Below are positions 34,611-43,702 of a stretch of 64,000 nt of DNA, piece after piece. The position numbers and the translations under genes are program-made. Positions within the stretch are counted from its first letter, which is position 1; every line of letters starts with the position of its first letter. The notes below the pieces were generated by a model, which saw only the letters and a list, made by a program, of their open reading frames with translations, did not search any database and was not told the DNA's origin. This DNA comes from Phormidium ambiguum IAM M-71 (lineage in GTDB: Bacteria; Cyanobacteriota; Cyanobacteriia; Cyanobacteriales; Aerosakkonemataceae): NCBI RefSeq assembly GCF_001904725.1, contig NZ_MRCE01000029.1:1-64000 (forward strand), in the 5' to 3' direction.

Positions 34611-36443
34611 TTACTCATGTCGCCATAATTTAATAGTGCGATCGTCACTTCCAGAAGCTAAAATTTTGCCATCGGGACTAAAGGCGAGGGTACGAACTTG
34701 GGCGGAATGACCGCTGAGGGTACGCAGTAGTTTACCTTGCTCGACTTGCCAAATTTTGATGGTATTATCGCCACTATCGCAAGCGATGGTTTCGCCGTTG
34801 GGACTGTAAGCGATCGACCAAACAGAACCAGAACTACTGGTTAAAGTGTTGAGTAATTTTCCGCTGCTTAACTGCCAAAGTTTAATGGTATTATCGCCGC
34901 TGATGCTGGCTAAAATTTCGCCATCAGGACTAAGTGCGATCGCCCAAATCGAGCCAGAATGACCTGCTAAAGTATTGATTAATCTGCCGCTATTGAGATC
35001 CCAAATTTTAATAGTATTATCCCAACTTCCACTAACGAGAGTACCGTCTGGAGTAATTACGATCGATTCTACAAAATCCGAATGTCCAGTTAAAGTATTA
35101 AGTAATTTCCCAGTACTTACTTGCCACAATTTAATATTTCCATCCCCACTACCACTAACCAAAACTTCACCATCAGGAGTAAAAGCTAAGGAAAAAATAG
35201 TTACAGAATGTCCAGTCAAAGTGCGAATTAAATTACCATTACCCAATTGCCACAATTTAATAGTACAATCCGCACTCCCAGAAGCCAAAATCCTACCATC
35301 AGGACTTGTTGTTAGACAGGCAACTGTATCTGAGTGAGCATTAATTGTCGAAATTAACTTTCCATTACCTGATTTCCAAAGCTTAATAGTTTTATCTGCA
35401 CTACCACTAACCAACATTAAAGCATTGGGGGTAAAAGTGAGACAAGTAACTGTATCAGAATGTTCTACTAAATTGCTGACACATCGCCAATTACGAATCG
35501 GAAGAGTTGGTGTAGAATTAGGCGGCGGAACAGTTTTTCTCCAACCTTCAGTGTACAGTTCTTTGAGAACTTCCGTTGCTGATTGATAGCGTTTTTTTAA
35601 GGAATCTTTGAGGAGTTTATCGATTACTTGATAAAGCTGATCGCTAATATCGGCACCCAAACGTCGCAAATAATCTCGCCAGATCCAACCCCCTTCTATT
35701 GGGTTATAAAGTTCATCAAGAGCAGCTTGGGTTAATAGTTGAATACAAACAATGCCCAAACTATAAAGATCGCTAGCGGGATAAATTCTGCCACCGCGCA
35801 ACTGTTCTAAAGGTGCATATCCTTCAGTAGCTAGATTAAACCGAATTGGAGAAAATTTGTTATCAGTTAATTGTCGGGAAATTCCAAAATCGATGAGGAT
35901 ATGTTTGCGATCGCTCTTTCGTTTAATAATATTCGTCAGTTTAATATCTCGGTGTATTGCATGACGATTATGCACAAATTGCAATATAGGTAAAACATCG
36001 TGCAACAATTCCCGAATTTGTTGTTCATTGTACGCACCTTGTTCTTGCATTTGTTGGGATAAATCCAGCCCTTCGATATACTGAGTAATCAAATACAGGT
36101 GTTTATCTTCCTCAAAATAAGCATAGAGCGACGGAACTTGGGGATGTTGTTCTCCCAATTGGAGTAACTGTCGCGCCTCCTGTTCAAACATTTGGGTAGT
36201 TTTTGCCATCGCCGAGCTATTGTTTTGAATTTGCGGTAACGGCAAAAATTGCTTGATGACACACGGAGAGTTTAACCTGTCTGTGTCTTCAGCGAAAAAG
36301 CTCCGACTAAAAGCTCCTTCACCGATTGGGCGAACGGCTCTATAGCGTTTTCTGAGAAACAATTGCGCCCCACAAGTGGGACAAGTCTTTGCTTCATCAC
36401 GGTTTTGGGGCTTTTTACAGAAGGGGTTGAGGCAATAGCTCAT
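34611..36443 (-). CDS. Ser/Thr protein kinase with zinc-ribbon start and seven WD40 repeats
   Basis: 610 residues. Cys4, Cys9, Cys21 and Cys24 form a small zinc-ribbon-like start. The kinase domain (about 33-300) looks active: glycine loop IGEGAFSR, Lys64, HRD at 164-166 in HAIHRDIKLTN, DFG at 185-187 in LIDFGIS, and GYAPLEQ in the activation segment. Seven WD40 units fill residues about 325-610 (SPDG...ASGS.D.TIKLW), one complete propeller. This is a standard cyanobacterial eukaryote-like kinase architecture, where the propeller is thought to bind substrates or partners. It contrasts with the pseudokinase at 8109. Transcribed away from the Uma2 gene. Confidence 0.92.
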   Translation of the reverse strand: MSYCLNPFCKKPQNRDEAKTCPTCGAQLFLRKRYRAVRPIGEGAFSRSFFAEDTDRLNSPCVIKQFLPLPQIQNNSSAMAKTTQMFEQEARQLLQLGEQHPQVPSLYAYFEEDKHLYLITQYIEGLDLSQQMQEQGAYNEQQIRELLHDVLPILQFVHNRHAIHRDIKLTNIIKRKSDRKHILIDFGISRQLTDNKFSPIRFNLATEGYAPLEQLRGGRIYPASDLYSLGIVCIQLLTQAALDELYNPIEGGWIWRDYLRRLGADISDQLYQVIDKLLKDSLKKRYQSATEVLKELYTEGWRKTVPPPNSTPTLPIRNWRCVSNLVEHSDTVTCLTFTPNALMLVSGSADKTIKLWKSGNGKLISTINAHSDTVACLTTSPDGRILASGSADCTIKLWQLGNGNLIRTLTGHSVTIFSLAFTPDGEVLVSGSGDGNIKLWQVSTGKLLNTLTGHSDFVESIVITPDGTLVSGSWDNTIKIWDLNSGRLINTLAGHSGSIWAIALSPDGEILASISGDNTIKLWQLSSGKLLNTLTSSSGSVWSIAYSPNGETIACDSGDNTIKIWQVEQGKLLRTLSGHSAQVRTLAFSPDGKILASGSDDRTIKLWRHE

Positions 36444-36670
36444 ACCTGATAATAATTAAGCGGCTTCAAATAATAGTAATGCTTACTAGGATAGTTGCGA
36501 ACAGTAGTTGGATGTTTTTTTAGTAAAATTTCTGATTTTAGGCAACAGGTAACGAGAAACATGGAACGGAGAATGGAAGATGTAGCAGAAATCAAGGGAA
36601 ATTTCCGAATTCGTTGTTATAATTCCTAATTAATAAAATCTAAAATATAAAACCTAAAACCTAAAATCAA

Positions 36671-37390
36671 ATGACTTCAGCTTTTACTTCCAAAATAATA
36701 ACTAATTGGCCGGATCATACCCAGTTACCAGAATCAAATGGTACTTTCGGGAAAAATTTCCAAGAACATCCCCAAAGTATACTGTTAACTGATTCAATTG
36801 AACCAATTTTGCAAAGAATTCATCCTGACGGACAATACTGTATCGGTCAAGATTGTGGCATATATTGGCGCATGACTGAGCCACCAGAGCGAGGCGCAGA
36901 AGCACCAGATTGGTTTTATGTGCCAAATGTACCACCAATGCTGAATGGTGAAATGCGCCGTTCTTATGTAATGTGGCAAGAATTTCTCCCGCCTTTAATT
37001 GTTTTAGAATTTGTTTCTGGGGATGGTACAGAAGAACGAGATAAAACACCGATAACTGGCAAATTTTGGGTTTATGAACAAACAATTCGTCCGGCGTTTT
37101 ATGGAATTTACGAAGTAAGAAAAGCGAGTGTAGAAGTTTATCATTTAATCGAAAATCGCTTTGAATTACTCAATGTCAATGAACGGGGACATTATCCAAT
37201 TGCACCGTTGGGAGTTGAGTTGGGTATTTGGCAAGGACAATATCAAAATATGGAATTACCTTGGTTGCGCTGGTGGGATTTAGATGGAAATCTGTTATTA
37301 ACAGGTGCGGAACGTGCAGAAAGAGAACGGCAAAGAGCAGAACGTTTAGCTGCAAAATTAAGAGAATTAGGCATCGAGCCAGAGGAATAA
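36671..37390 (+). CDS. Uma2-family endonuclease-like protein
   Basis: 239 residues of the Uma2/DUF820 family, a PD-(D/E)XK restriction-endonuclease fold greatly expanded in cyanobacteria. Visible core: APDWFYVPNV (the PD acid), IVLEFVSGDGTEERD (the ExxS/ExK equivalent) and KFWVYEQTIRPAFYGIYE. Lys is absent from the usual catalytic slot, as in many family members. The C-terminal helix is Arg/Glu rich (GAERAERERQRAERLAAKLRELG), a coiled coil. The biological role of the family is unsettled. It lies upstream of clpB with 120 bp between, including a short TTCTACA/TGTAGAA hairpin at 37453-37472. Confidence 0.85.
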   Translation: MTSAFTSKIITNWPDHTQLPESNGTFGKNFQEHPQSILLTDSIEPILQRIHPDGQYCIGQDCGIYWRMTEPPERGAEAPDWFYVPNVPPMLNGEMRRSYVMWQEFLPPLIVLEFVSGDGTEERDKTPITGKFWVYEQTIRPAFYGIYEVRKASVEVYHLIENRFELLNVNERGHYPIAPLGVELGIWQGQYQNMELPWLRWWDLDGNLLLTGAERAERERQRAERLAAKLRELGIEPEE

Positions 37391-37510
37391 ATTGCTACGG
37401 CAATACCGATAAAAAAAGGCGTAAACACCGATCCTGCAAAGTGTCTCAGCTTTTCTACAATAAACTGTAGAAGAAAAAGTGAGTATAGCGAAATAGGGGA
37501 ATAGGGAAAA

Positions 37511-40135
37511 ATGCAACCAAATAATCCTAATCAATTTACAGAAAAAGCTTGGGAAGCGTTGGCGCGTACCCCAGATATTGTAAAAACAACTCAGCAGCAA
37601 TATATTGAAAGCGAACATTTGATGAAATCGCTGCTGGAACAGGAAGGTTTAGTTTCCAGTATTTTGAATAAAGCTGGGATCAACGTCCAGCGAGTGAGAG
37701 ATTACACTGATGATTTTATCCGCCGTCAACCGAAGGTTTCTGGTGGAAGTTCGGTTTATTGGAGTCGCAGTGTTGATACTTTGTTAGATAGAGCAGATAA
37801 TTATCGGAAAGAATTTCAAGATGAATTTATTTCGATCGAACATTTGTTCTTAGGTTTTGCACAGGACGATCGTTTTGGCAAAGCATTATTTCAAGAATTT
37901 AAACTAGATGAAGCTAAACTGAAAAATACGATCGCACAAGTCCGAGGTAGTCAAAAAGTGACCGATCAAAATCCAGAAGGAAAATATCAATCATTAGAAA
38001 AATACGGTCGTGACCTCACAGACCTAGCAAAAATTGGTAAACTAGACCCAGTAATTGGGCGCGATGATGAAATTCGTCGCACAATTCAAATCCTTTCCCG
38101 TCGGACTAAAAATAACCCCGTTTTAATAGGTGAACCTGGGGTAGGAAAAACCGCAATTGTGGAAGGTTTAGCTCAAAGAATTGTCAGTGGAGATGTTCCC
38201 CAATCTTTGAAAGATCGGAAATTAATTGCACTAGATATGGGAGCATTAATTGCTGGTGCTAAATATCGGGGAGAATTTGAAGAACGTCTCAAAGCAGTAT
38301 TAAAAGAAGTTACCGATTCTGAAGGTAATATTATTCTGTTTATTGACGAAATTCACACCGTTGTTGGTGCTGGTGCGACTCAAGGCGCGATGGATGCAGG
38401 TAACTTGCTAAAACCAATGTTAGCAAGAGGTGAGTTGCGTTGTATCGGTGCAACAACTTTGGATGAATATCGCAAATATATCGAAAAAGATGCAGCGTTA
38501 GAAAGACGTTTCCAACAAGTTTATGTCGATCAACCAACTGTTGAAGATACTGTTTCTATTCTGCGAGGTTTGAAGGAACGTTACGAAGTTCATCACGGGG
38601 TTAAGATTTCTGATAGTGCTTTAGTAGCTGCGGCGACGCTTTCTACTCGCTATATTAGCGATCGCTTTTTACCCGATAAGGCGATCGACTTAGTAGATGA
38701 AGCTGCTGCAAGGTTGAAGATGGAAATTACATCTAAACCGGAAGAACTCGATGAAGTCGATCGCAAAATCTTACAACTAGAAATGGAAAGATTGTCATTG
38801 CAAAAAGAAAGCAATGCAGCTTCTAGAGAAAGGTTGGAAAGATTAGAAAAAGAACTTGCCGATCTCAAAGAAGAACAAAGCACATTAAATGCTCAATGGC
38901 AATCTGAGAAAGATGTTATTGTTGAGATTCAGGGGATTAAGGAAGCGATCGATAAAGTTAACCTAGAAGTTCAACAAGCAGAACGGAATTACGATTTAAA
39001 CCGCGCCGCTGAATTGAAATACGGAAAACTAATCGAACTGCAACACAAATTAGAAGCAGCAGAAACCAGACTTTCCCAAACTCAAAAGAGTGGTAAATCA
39101 CTCTTGCGAGAAGAAGTAACCGAAGCAGACATTGCCGAAATTATTTCTAAATGGACAGGAATTCCGATCAGTAAACTAGTGGAATCTGAAATGGAAAAAC
39201 TGCTGCATTTGGAAGATGAATTGCACAAACGAGTAGTCGGACAACATGAAGCAGTAACAGCTGTTGCTGATGCAATTCTCCGTTCTCGCGCAGGTTTAGC
39301 CGATCCAAATCGTCCTACTGCAAGCTTTATTTTCCTCGGTCCCACTGGCGTTGGTAAAACCGAATTAGCGAAAGCTTTAGCAGCATATTTATTCGATACC
39401 GAAGAAGCTTTGGTGCGAATTGATATGTCTGAATACATGGAGAAACACGCCGTTTCGCGGTTAATTGGTGCGCCTCCAGGGTATGTTGGATATGACGAAG
39501 GCGGACAGTTAACAGAAGCAATTCGTCGTCGTCCTTATGCAGTAATCTTGTTTGATGAAATTGAAAAAGCTCATCCAGATGTTTTCAATGTCATGTTGCA
39601 AATTTTGGATGATGGACGAGTTACTGATGCTCAAGGTCATACAGTAGACTTCAAGAATACTGTAATTATCATGACAAGTAATATCGGTTCGCAATACATT
39701 TTAGATGTTGCTGGCGATGATTCCCGTTATGATGAAATGCGGGCAAGAGTCTTGGAAGCAATGCGAAATAATTTCCGTCCAGAATTCCTTAACCGCATTG
39801 ATGAACTGATCATCTTTCACGGTTTGAATAAACAAGAATTGCGGCAAATTGTCCAATTGCAAGTGTTAAGGTTGGGAAGAAGATTGAGCGATCGTAAAAT
39901 GTCTCTCAAACTCTCCGATTCTGCATTAGACTTCTTAGCGGATGTAGGATACGATCCTGTTTATGGCGCACGTCCATTAAAGAGAGCAATTCAAAGAGAG
40001 TTAGAAACTCAAATTGCCAAAGCAATTTTGCGCGGTGAATTTACTGATGGCGATACCATCTTTGTAGATGTGGAAAATGAACGTTTGGCGTTTAAGCGTT
40101 TACCGCAAGAATTGTTGACAGTTAAATCGAGTTAA
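37511..40135 (+). CDS. clpB: ATP-dependent disaggregase ClpB
   Basis: 874 residues, full length for ClpB. Order: Clp N domain (1-145), AAA-1 with Walker A GEPGVGKT at 207-214 and IDEIH, the long coiled-coil M domain (about 410-530, rich in Glu/Lys/Leu), which separates ClpB from ClpC/ClpA, AAA-2 with Walker A GPTGVGKT at 610-617 and FDEIEKA, and the C-terminal D2-small domain. There is no ClpP-binding tripeptide loop. With DnaK it resolubilises heat-aggregated proteins. Cyanobacteria usually carry two clpB genes, and which paralogue this is cannot be decided here. It ends in a strong terminator at 40170. Confidence 0.97.
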   Translation: MQPNNPNQFTEKAWEALARTPDIVKTTQQQYIESEHLMKSLLEQEGLVSSILNKAGINVQRVRDYTDDFIRRQPKVSGGSSVYWSRSVDTLLDRADNYRKEFQDEFISIEHLFLGFAQDDRFGKALFQEFKLDEAKLKNTIAQVRGSQKVTDQNPEGKYQSLEKYGRDLTDLAKIGKLDPVIGRDDEIRRTIQILSRRTKNNPVLIGEPGVGKTAIVEGLAQRIVSGDVPQSLKDRKLIALDMGALIAGAKYRGEFEERLKAVLKEVTDSEGNIILFIDEIHTVVGAGATQGAMDAGNLLKPMLARGELRCIGATTLDEYRKYIEKDAALERRFQQVYVDQPTVEDTVSILRGLKERYEVHHGVKISDSALVAAATLSTRYISDRFLPDKAIDLVDEAAARLKMEITSKPEELDEVDRKILQLEMERLSLQKESNAASRERLERLEKELADLKEEQSTLNAQWQSEKDVIVEIQGIKEAIDKVNLEVQQAERNYDLNRAAELKYGKLIELQHKLEAAETRLSQTQKSGKSLLREEVTEADIAEIISKWTGIPISKLVESEMEKLLHLEDELHKRVVGQHEAVTAVADAILRSRAGLADPNRPTASFIFLGPTGVGKTELAKALAAYLFDTEEALVRIDMSEYMEKHAVSRLIGAPPGYVGYDEGGQLTEAIRRRPYAVILFDEIEKAHPDVFNVMLQILDDGRVTDAQGHTVDFKNTVIIMTSNIGSQYILDVAGDDSRYDEMRARVLEAMRNNFRPEFLNRIDELIIFHGLNKQELRQIVQLQVLRLGRRLSDRKMSLKLSDSALDFLADVGYDPVYGARPLKRAIQRELETQIAKAILRGEFTDGDTIFVDVENERLAFKRLPQELLTVKSS

Positions 40136-40169
40136 TTTTTAACTGCTACAATAATAGTACAGAAATTTC

Positions 40170-40204
40170 CCCATCCGAACTCTCTTGTTCGGGTGGGTTT
40201 ATAA
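40170..40204 (+). terminator. Terminator after clpB
   Basis: Arms CCCATCCGAAC (40170-40180) and GTTCGGGTGGG (40187-40197) pair with one G:T wobble around TCTCTT, then TTTATAAATAA. Located 34 bp after the clpB stop. Confidence 0.75.
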
Positions 40205-40218
40205 ATAAGGAGATTAAA

Positions 40219-40818
40219 ATGGTTAAAAATAATCAATCTTATAAAGGGCTTTTTATTTCAGATATTGATTGGATAAATAATGCCCGTATCAACTGCTTTC
40301 ATGGCTTTGATGTGTTTGCTGAGGGGTATTACAATGGCGCAGATATTCTTGTAAACCACGTTATTGAAAACGGTACAGGGCAAGATACTCTTGTTTATCC
40401 AATTGTCTTTCTGTATCGGCAGCATTTGGAACTTCGTTTTAAAGAAATTATTCGTGAAGGATGGTTGTTATTAAATGAAGGGCAAGACTTTCGCATAACA
40501 CATGATTTACAAATATTATGGGGGCAAGTAAAGGAAGTTATTAAAAAGCTTTGGCCGGACGAAGAAAAAACACAAGAAGAAAGTCTTATTGAGCATATAG
40601 TTGATGAATTTAGCACGCTTGATCGACAATCATTCTCATTCCGATATCCTGAAGACACACAAGGAAATAATCCCCTGGCTGGCTTACAATATATACATAT
40701 CAGGCACTTATCCGAGATGATGCAAGAAGCTTATAACTTTCTCTATGGTGTTAGCGCTGCTATTGTTCATTATAGGAGTTTGGCATCAGAATACTCATCA
40801 GATTGCTGGTATGAATAG
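40219..40818 (+). CDS. Uncharacterised protein, probably helical
   Basis: 199 residues, family not recognised. Notable blocks: an aromatic start (DIDWINNARINCFHGFDVF), then LVYPIVFLYRQHLELRFKEII and THDLQILWGQVKE. The RQHLELRLKE...HDL pattern is the type seen in small HEPN-like or SMEK-like helical proteins, but I see no Rx4-6H catalytic signature that would prove HEPN. AAGGAG before the ATG supports expression. It opens an accessory stretch and is followed by a MITE-like element. Confidence 0.6.
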   Translation: MVKNNQSYKGLFISDIDWINNARINCFHGFDVFAEGYYNGADILVNHVIENGTGQDTLVYPIVFLYRQHLELRFKEIIREGWLLLNEGQDFRITHDLQILWGQVKEVIKKLWPDEEKTQEESLIEHIVDEFSTLDRQSFSFRYPEDTQGNNPLAGLQYIHIRHLSEMMQEAYNFLYGVSAAIVHYRSLASEYSSDCWYE

Positions 40819-40874
40819 CGATGGAAGCCTCATAGCCGTCGATTAAAACTGTTTTATGACTAAAAAAACCTAGC

Positions 40875-40939
40875 TAGGGCTTGCTGAATAAAAGTAAAAA
40901 GTAACTACCCCCACCAACAGACTTATTCAGCAAGCCCTA
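40875..40939. mobile_element. MITE-like element with 17-bp terminal inverted repeats
   Basis: 65 bases bounded by perfect inverted repeats TAGGGCTTGCTGAATAA (40875-40891) and TTATTCAGCAAGCCCTA (40923-40939). The 31-base interior is non-coding. The GGGCTTGCTGAATAA ends resemble terminal repeats of cyanobacterial IS elements, and TA at both edges may be the target duplication. Most likely a non-autonomous relic; no transposase is present in this window. Confidence 0.75.
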
Positions 40940-41007
40940 TATAGTAAACTTGCCCGTGTTTTTGGGCATTCTATCCATAGGTAGATATCAAAAGCCAAGA
41001 GTACATT

Positions 41008-41652
41008 ATGGATAGACCTTACACTAGTTTTGTGGAACCCTCTCAAGGGCGTGATGAAGCTTTAGTCTTCTTAAATGGATGGCGAACGAAATACATTCAA
41101 AATCAAGATATTTGGTGTACCTCGATTAGAAAAGCAGGATGGAAGGGCTCTATCTACCAGTTATGGTGGGACAGTGGAACCGATGAATATCCCTCTACAC
41201 CTATCCATTGGGAAATAATTAGAGGAAGGTCTAAAACCATAGCAAAACATTATTTAACTGACTTACTAAGATCCATTCCTGAACAAAAAATATCTCTAAT
41301 TGCTCACTCTCTTGGTGCTCGGATAATTCATTATGGACTTGAAGTTCCACCAAATACTTACTCAAAAGAGGTAAATAATGTTATCCTTCTCGGTGGTGCT
41401 GCAAGAACTATAAAATGGGATGATCTTGTTTTTAACATTAGCGGTAAGCTGATTAATTTCTATAATTGTAATGATCAAGTCTTAAACTATTGGTTTAGAT
41501 GGGGAGGAGCATACAAATACAGTCCATGCGGAATTCACCCCATTGACTCTCTTCATTCAAGAGTTAAAAATTGCGATCTTACTGCTTTAATGAATACACA
41601 TGAACACGATTTAGAGCGATATCTGTGGGCTTTTTCAAAAAAGATCAGATGA
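41008..41652 (+). CDS. Alpha/beta-hydrolase-like protein
   Basis: 214 residues. LVFLNGW near residue 20 is an oxyanion-type strand. The nucleophile elbow is AHSLGAR with Ser101, and a WDxxxxD region and late His (DSLHSR, NTHEHDLERY) could complete the triad. The shape recalls the DUF726/lipase-like group, where the hydrolase assists membrane proteins, but assignment beyond the fold is unsafe. No signal peptide. It lies between a MITE-like element and an XisI gene in an accessory patch; no operon partner is obvious. Short for a full hydrolase, so the lid is minimal. Confidence 0.7.
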   Translation: MDRPYTSFVEPSQGRDEALVFLNGWRTKYIQNQDIWCTSIRKAGWKGSIYQLWWDSGTDEYPSTPIHWEIIRGRSKTIAKHYLTDLLRSIPEQKISLIAHSLGARIIHYGLEVPPNTYSKEVNNVILLGGAARTIKWDDLVFNISGKLINFYNCNDQVLNYWFRWGGAYKYSPCGIHPIDSLHSRVKNCDLTALMNTHEHDLERYLWAFSKKIR

Positions 41653-41733
41653 CTTGCTCTAATTTTTTCTGCACCTCAGCGCCCTTTTAGCTAGCCTAAT
41701 TGTATATGACTCGATTTTAGAGGAGATTTGGCA

Positions 41734-42069
41734 ATGGATAAGTTAGAGCATTATCGCAATTGTATTAAAACAATTCTCACCAAGTATGGTAGTAGCAACC
41801 CTCAAAATAATGAAATTGAAAACGAGTTAATTTTCGATACAGTTCACGATCATTACCAATGGATGCGAGTAGGTTGGAAAGGGTTACATCGGGTATATCA
41901 TAGCGTGATTCATTTTGATATTCGAGATGGCAAAATCTGGATTCAACAGAATATGACGGAAGATGATTTAGCACAAGAATTAGTGGAAATGGGAGTAGCG
42001 AAAGAGGATATTGTGCTGGGATTACATCCACCTTATAAGCATCCTTATACTGGGTATGGAGTTGCTTAA
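41734..42069 (+). CDS. XisI-family protein (orphan, copy 1)
   Basis: 111 residues from ATG 41734, with AGGAG eight bases before it; an in-frame TTG two codons earlier is less likely. Typical of the fdxN-element excision-controlling factor XisI family: an N-terminal helix MDKLEHYRNCIKTIL, a central HYQWMRVGWKGLHRVYH, HFDIRDGKIWIQQN, and the conserved end HPPYKHPYTGYGVA. XisI normally pairs with a XisH nuclease-like partner immediately upstream; none is present here. A second, convergent XisI is at 42960-43301. In cyanobacteria such genes are far more numerous than excision elements, and a toxin-antitoxin-like or defence role has been suggested. Confidence 0.88.
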   Translation: MDKLEHYRNCIKTILTKYGSSNPQNNEIENELIFDTVHDHYQWMRVGWKGLHRVYHSVIHFDIRDGKIWIQQNMTEDDLAQELVEMGVAKEDIVLGLHPPYKHPYTGYGVA

Positions 42070-42109
42070 AAGCGAATCGCAACGTAAACTATCGCTGGAG
42101 TGAATACCT

Positions 42110-42265
42110 ATGGAAACTGAAGATGAATTGCGTTCTGAATACGATTTACATAGTTTGCGTGTTAGAAAATTAGGTTCTGGACGAAAAGCTTTTGGTGGAA
42201 AGAGAATTCGTTTAGAACCCGGAAATTCTGATTTTGATATTAAGTTGCAAGATGAAGAGAAATAG
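42110..42265 (+). CDS. Small DELRxEYD-type protein, possible antitoxin
   Basis: 51 residues. The opening METEDELRSEYDLHSLR matches the start of short cyanobacterial proteins that commonly sit next to nuclease-type toxins; then a basic GSGRKAFGGKRIRL and acidic end DFDIKLQDEEK. GGAG nine bases before the ATG. It follows XisI copy 1 by 40 bp. No toxin gene follows, so it may be a left-over half of a module. Confidence 0.5.
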   Translation: METEDELRSEYDLHSLRVRKLGSGRKAFGGKRIRLEPGNSDFDIKLQDEEK

Positions 42266-42349
42266 AAGTAAATTTAAATATGAGTGAGCGATCGCAAAGT
42301 TGAAAGTGCTACACTCAGATAAAGAATTTAATGCTGAGGAGTTAAAATT

Positions 42350-42526
42350 ATCCCTACCCCAGAGCAAAAAACGCAGTGCTATATATTATGCTGCTGGTTC
42401 ACTAAACTTTATTTACCCATAAACATCGTGCGGATGGATGAACGAACCAGAAATATATTCTTAATGGCAGGAGAGGAAAACATTATAGAAATATATTCCA
42501 ATGGTAGATGGAGATACATAGTATGA
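42350..42526 (+). pseudogene. DUF6888-like small protein lacking a standard start codon
   Basis: The 58-codon frame reads P-T-P-E-Q at the start, then LYLPINIVRMDERTRNIFLM and EENIIEIYSNGRWRYIV, a good match to the DUF6888 proteins I remember, which begin M-P-T-P-E-Q. Here the codon before CCT is ATC, not ATG, and the frame upstream is closed by TGA. A GAGGAG ribosome site is correctly placed. Either the start is ATT/ATC or the gene has lost its start by one substitution. An internal ATG (MDERTRN) could give a 31-residue remnant. The stop overlaps the next ATG as ATGA. Confidence 0.65.
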
Positions 42527-42735
42527 ATAAGCCAAATTTTCAAGCAATGAACAGAAAAGAATTACATGATTATGTTCTTACTCATCGAGAGGATCAAGAA
42601 GCTTTTTATGCTTATGTAGACAAGCTACACGCGGAAGGTAATTGGATTGAAATGCCAGCTTTAGAATCATTAGAAGATATAGAAAATTATCCTGACTTTA
42701 CTAAACGTTTTCGTAATGATTCTCAGCCTCGTTGA
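42523..42735 (+). CDS. DUF6887-like small protein
   Basis: 70 residues from the ATG at 42523, which overlaps the DUF6888-like stop (ATGA), the usual coupling of this pair. Sequence MNKPNFQAMNRKELHDYVL, then HREDQEAFYAYVDKL and WIEMPALESLED, is typical of DUF6887 neighbours of DUF6888. An upstream in-frame ATG at 42508 adds five codons but breaks the family start. The function of the pair is unknown; its frequent presence as a compact two-gene unit in cyanobacteria hints at a toxin-antitoxin-like module. Its 3' end is partly duplicated at 42891-42945. Confidence 0.7.
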   Translation: MNKPNFQAMNRKELHDYVLTHREDQEAFYAYVDKLHAEGNWIEMPALESLEDIENYPDFTKRFRNDSQPR

Positions 42736-42785
42736 GTGAGTTTTGAAAAGCGAATCCCAATGTAAACAAAACTTGATTTTTCGCC

Positions 42786-42929
42786 ATGAAAGAAGAGTAC
42801 GATTTCACCCTATCTGTAAAAAACCCATATATTAAAAAGCTCAACAAGCAAAAAACGATGCTTCAGAAATATACAGAAAAATTTGCTAAGTTTACTAAGC
42901 GTTTTCGTGATGATTCTCAGCAGAGGTGA
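42786..42929 (+). pseudogene. Chimeric antitoxin remnant with DUF6887 tail
   Basis: 47 codons, open. Residues 1-24 (MKEEYDFTLSVKNPYIKKLN and a few more) look like the start of a BrnA/CopG-type antitoxin, which would normally continue into a ribbon-helix-helix. Instead the last part (FTKRFRDDSQQR) is a near copy of the end of the DUF6887-like gene (FTKRFRNDSQPR). The nucleotide similarity continues past the stop, to about 42945. Best read as a recombination scar between two small cassettes; a functional micro-protein cannot be excluded. Confidence 0.6.
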
Positions 42930-42959
42930 GTGAAGTTGGAAAAGCTAATTGCACACCCC

Positions 42960-43301
42960 CTAAGCAACGCCATACCCCGTATAAGGACGTTTATAAGGTG
43001 GATGTAACCCCAAAACAATATCCTTTTTTGGTACTCCCATTTCTACTAATTCTTGCGCTAAATCAGCCTCCGTCATATTGCGCTGAATCCAGATTTTACC
43101 ATCCTTAATATCTATGTGAATGAAACAGTTGTAAACTCGTTTAAGTCCATTCCAACCAACATCTAAAACTTGGTAATGGTCGTTTTCTCTATCAAAAACG
43201 AGTTGAGATTCAATCTCTGATTCTGAATTTATATTATCAGAATCAGTATGAGATGTTAACAATTTACGGATGAATTGACGATACTTTTCTATTCTTTCCA
43301 T
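42960..43301 (-). CDS. XisI-family protein (orphan, copy 2)
   Basis: 113 residues, clearly paralogous to copy 1: MERIEKYRQFIRKLL, HYQVLDVGWNGLKRVYN, HIDIKDGKIWIQRN, and the same terminal PYTGYGVA. The middle is more diverged and has an acidic insertion (SDNINSESEIES). It points toward copy 1, so the two XisI genes bracket the small cassettes at 42110-42929. No XisH homologue is adjacent on either side. Confidence 0.88.
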   Translation of the reverse strand: MERIEKYRQFIRKLLTSHTDSDNINSESEIESQLVFDRENDHYQVLDVGWNGLKRVYNCFIHIDIKDGKIWIQRNMTEADLAQELVEMGVPKKDIVLGLHPPYKRPYTGYGVA

Positions 43302-43435
43302 TAGCTTATTTTATCATCTACACTAGTTTTCGCCAACAAATTAAAAGCTCTATCTCAATTACCACTAAATTTATTGACGATCGCTCATCTAGTAAATACA
43401 ATGTAATTACCCTTGGCTATAAAAGAAACCTAACT

Positions 43436-43702
43436 ATGGGCGCAGCAATTAGAACTCGAATTATTAAAATCGGCAATTCTCAAGGGATTAGAATTCCCAA
43501 ACCTCTTTTAGAACAAAGCGGTATTAATATTGATAAAGAAGTAGAAATTGAGGTGGAAGGCGATCGCTTAATTATGCGTGCTGCGCCAAAAGTACGGCTA
43601 GGATGGGATGAAGCTTTTGCAGCAATGGCTCAACGACAGGATGATATTTTGTTAGATGATGTCAGAACTACAAATTGGGATCGAGTTGAATGGGAATGGT
43701 AG
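43436..43702 (+). CDS. mazE: MazE-type antitoxin (AbrB fold)
   Basis: 88 residues. The N-terminal swapped-hairpin AbrB domain is clear: TRIIKIGNSQGIRIPKPLLE, then VEIEVEGDRLIMRAAP. The acidic, aromatic C-terminal tail (DDILLDDVRTTNWDRVEWEW) is the flexible part that occupies the toxin active site. It overlaps the toxin gene start by 13 bases, so translation is coupled. Expected to bind its own promoter with MazF and to neutralise the toxin. Confidence 0.92.
   Translation: MGAAIRTRIIKIGNSQGIRIPKPLLEQSGINIDKEVEIEVEGDRLIMRAAPKVRLGWDEAFAAMAQRQDDILLDDVRTTNWDRVEWEW

Noticed and set aside
37228-37470. 80-codon frame between Uma2 and clpB
   Set aside because: Mostly overlaps the Uma2 gene out of frame; very basic, repeat-like composition.
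40875-40939. Rho-independent terminator
   Set aside because: Arms are 17 bp with a 31-base spacer, no T-run follows, and the ends look like IS termini; MITE is the better reading.
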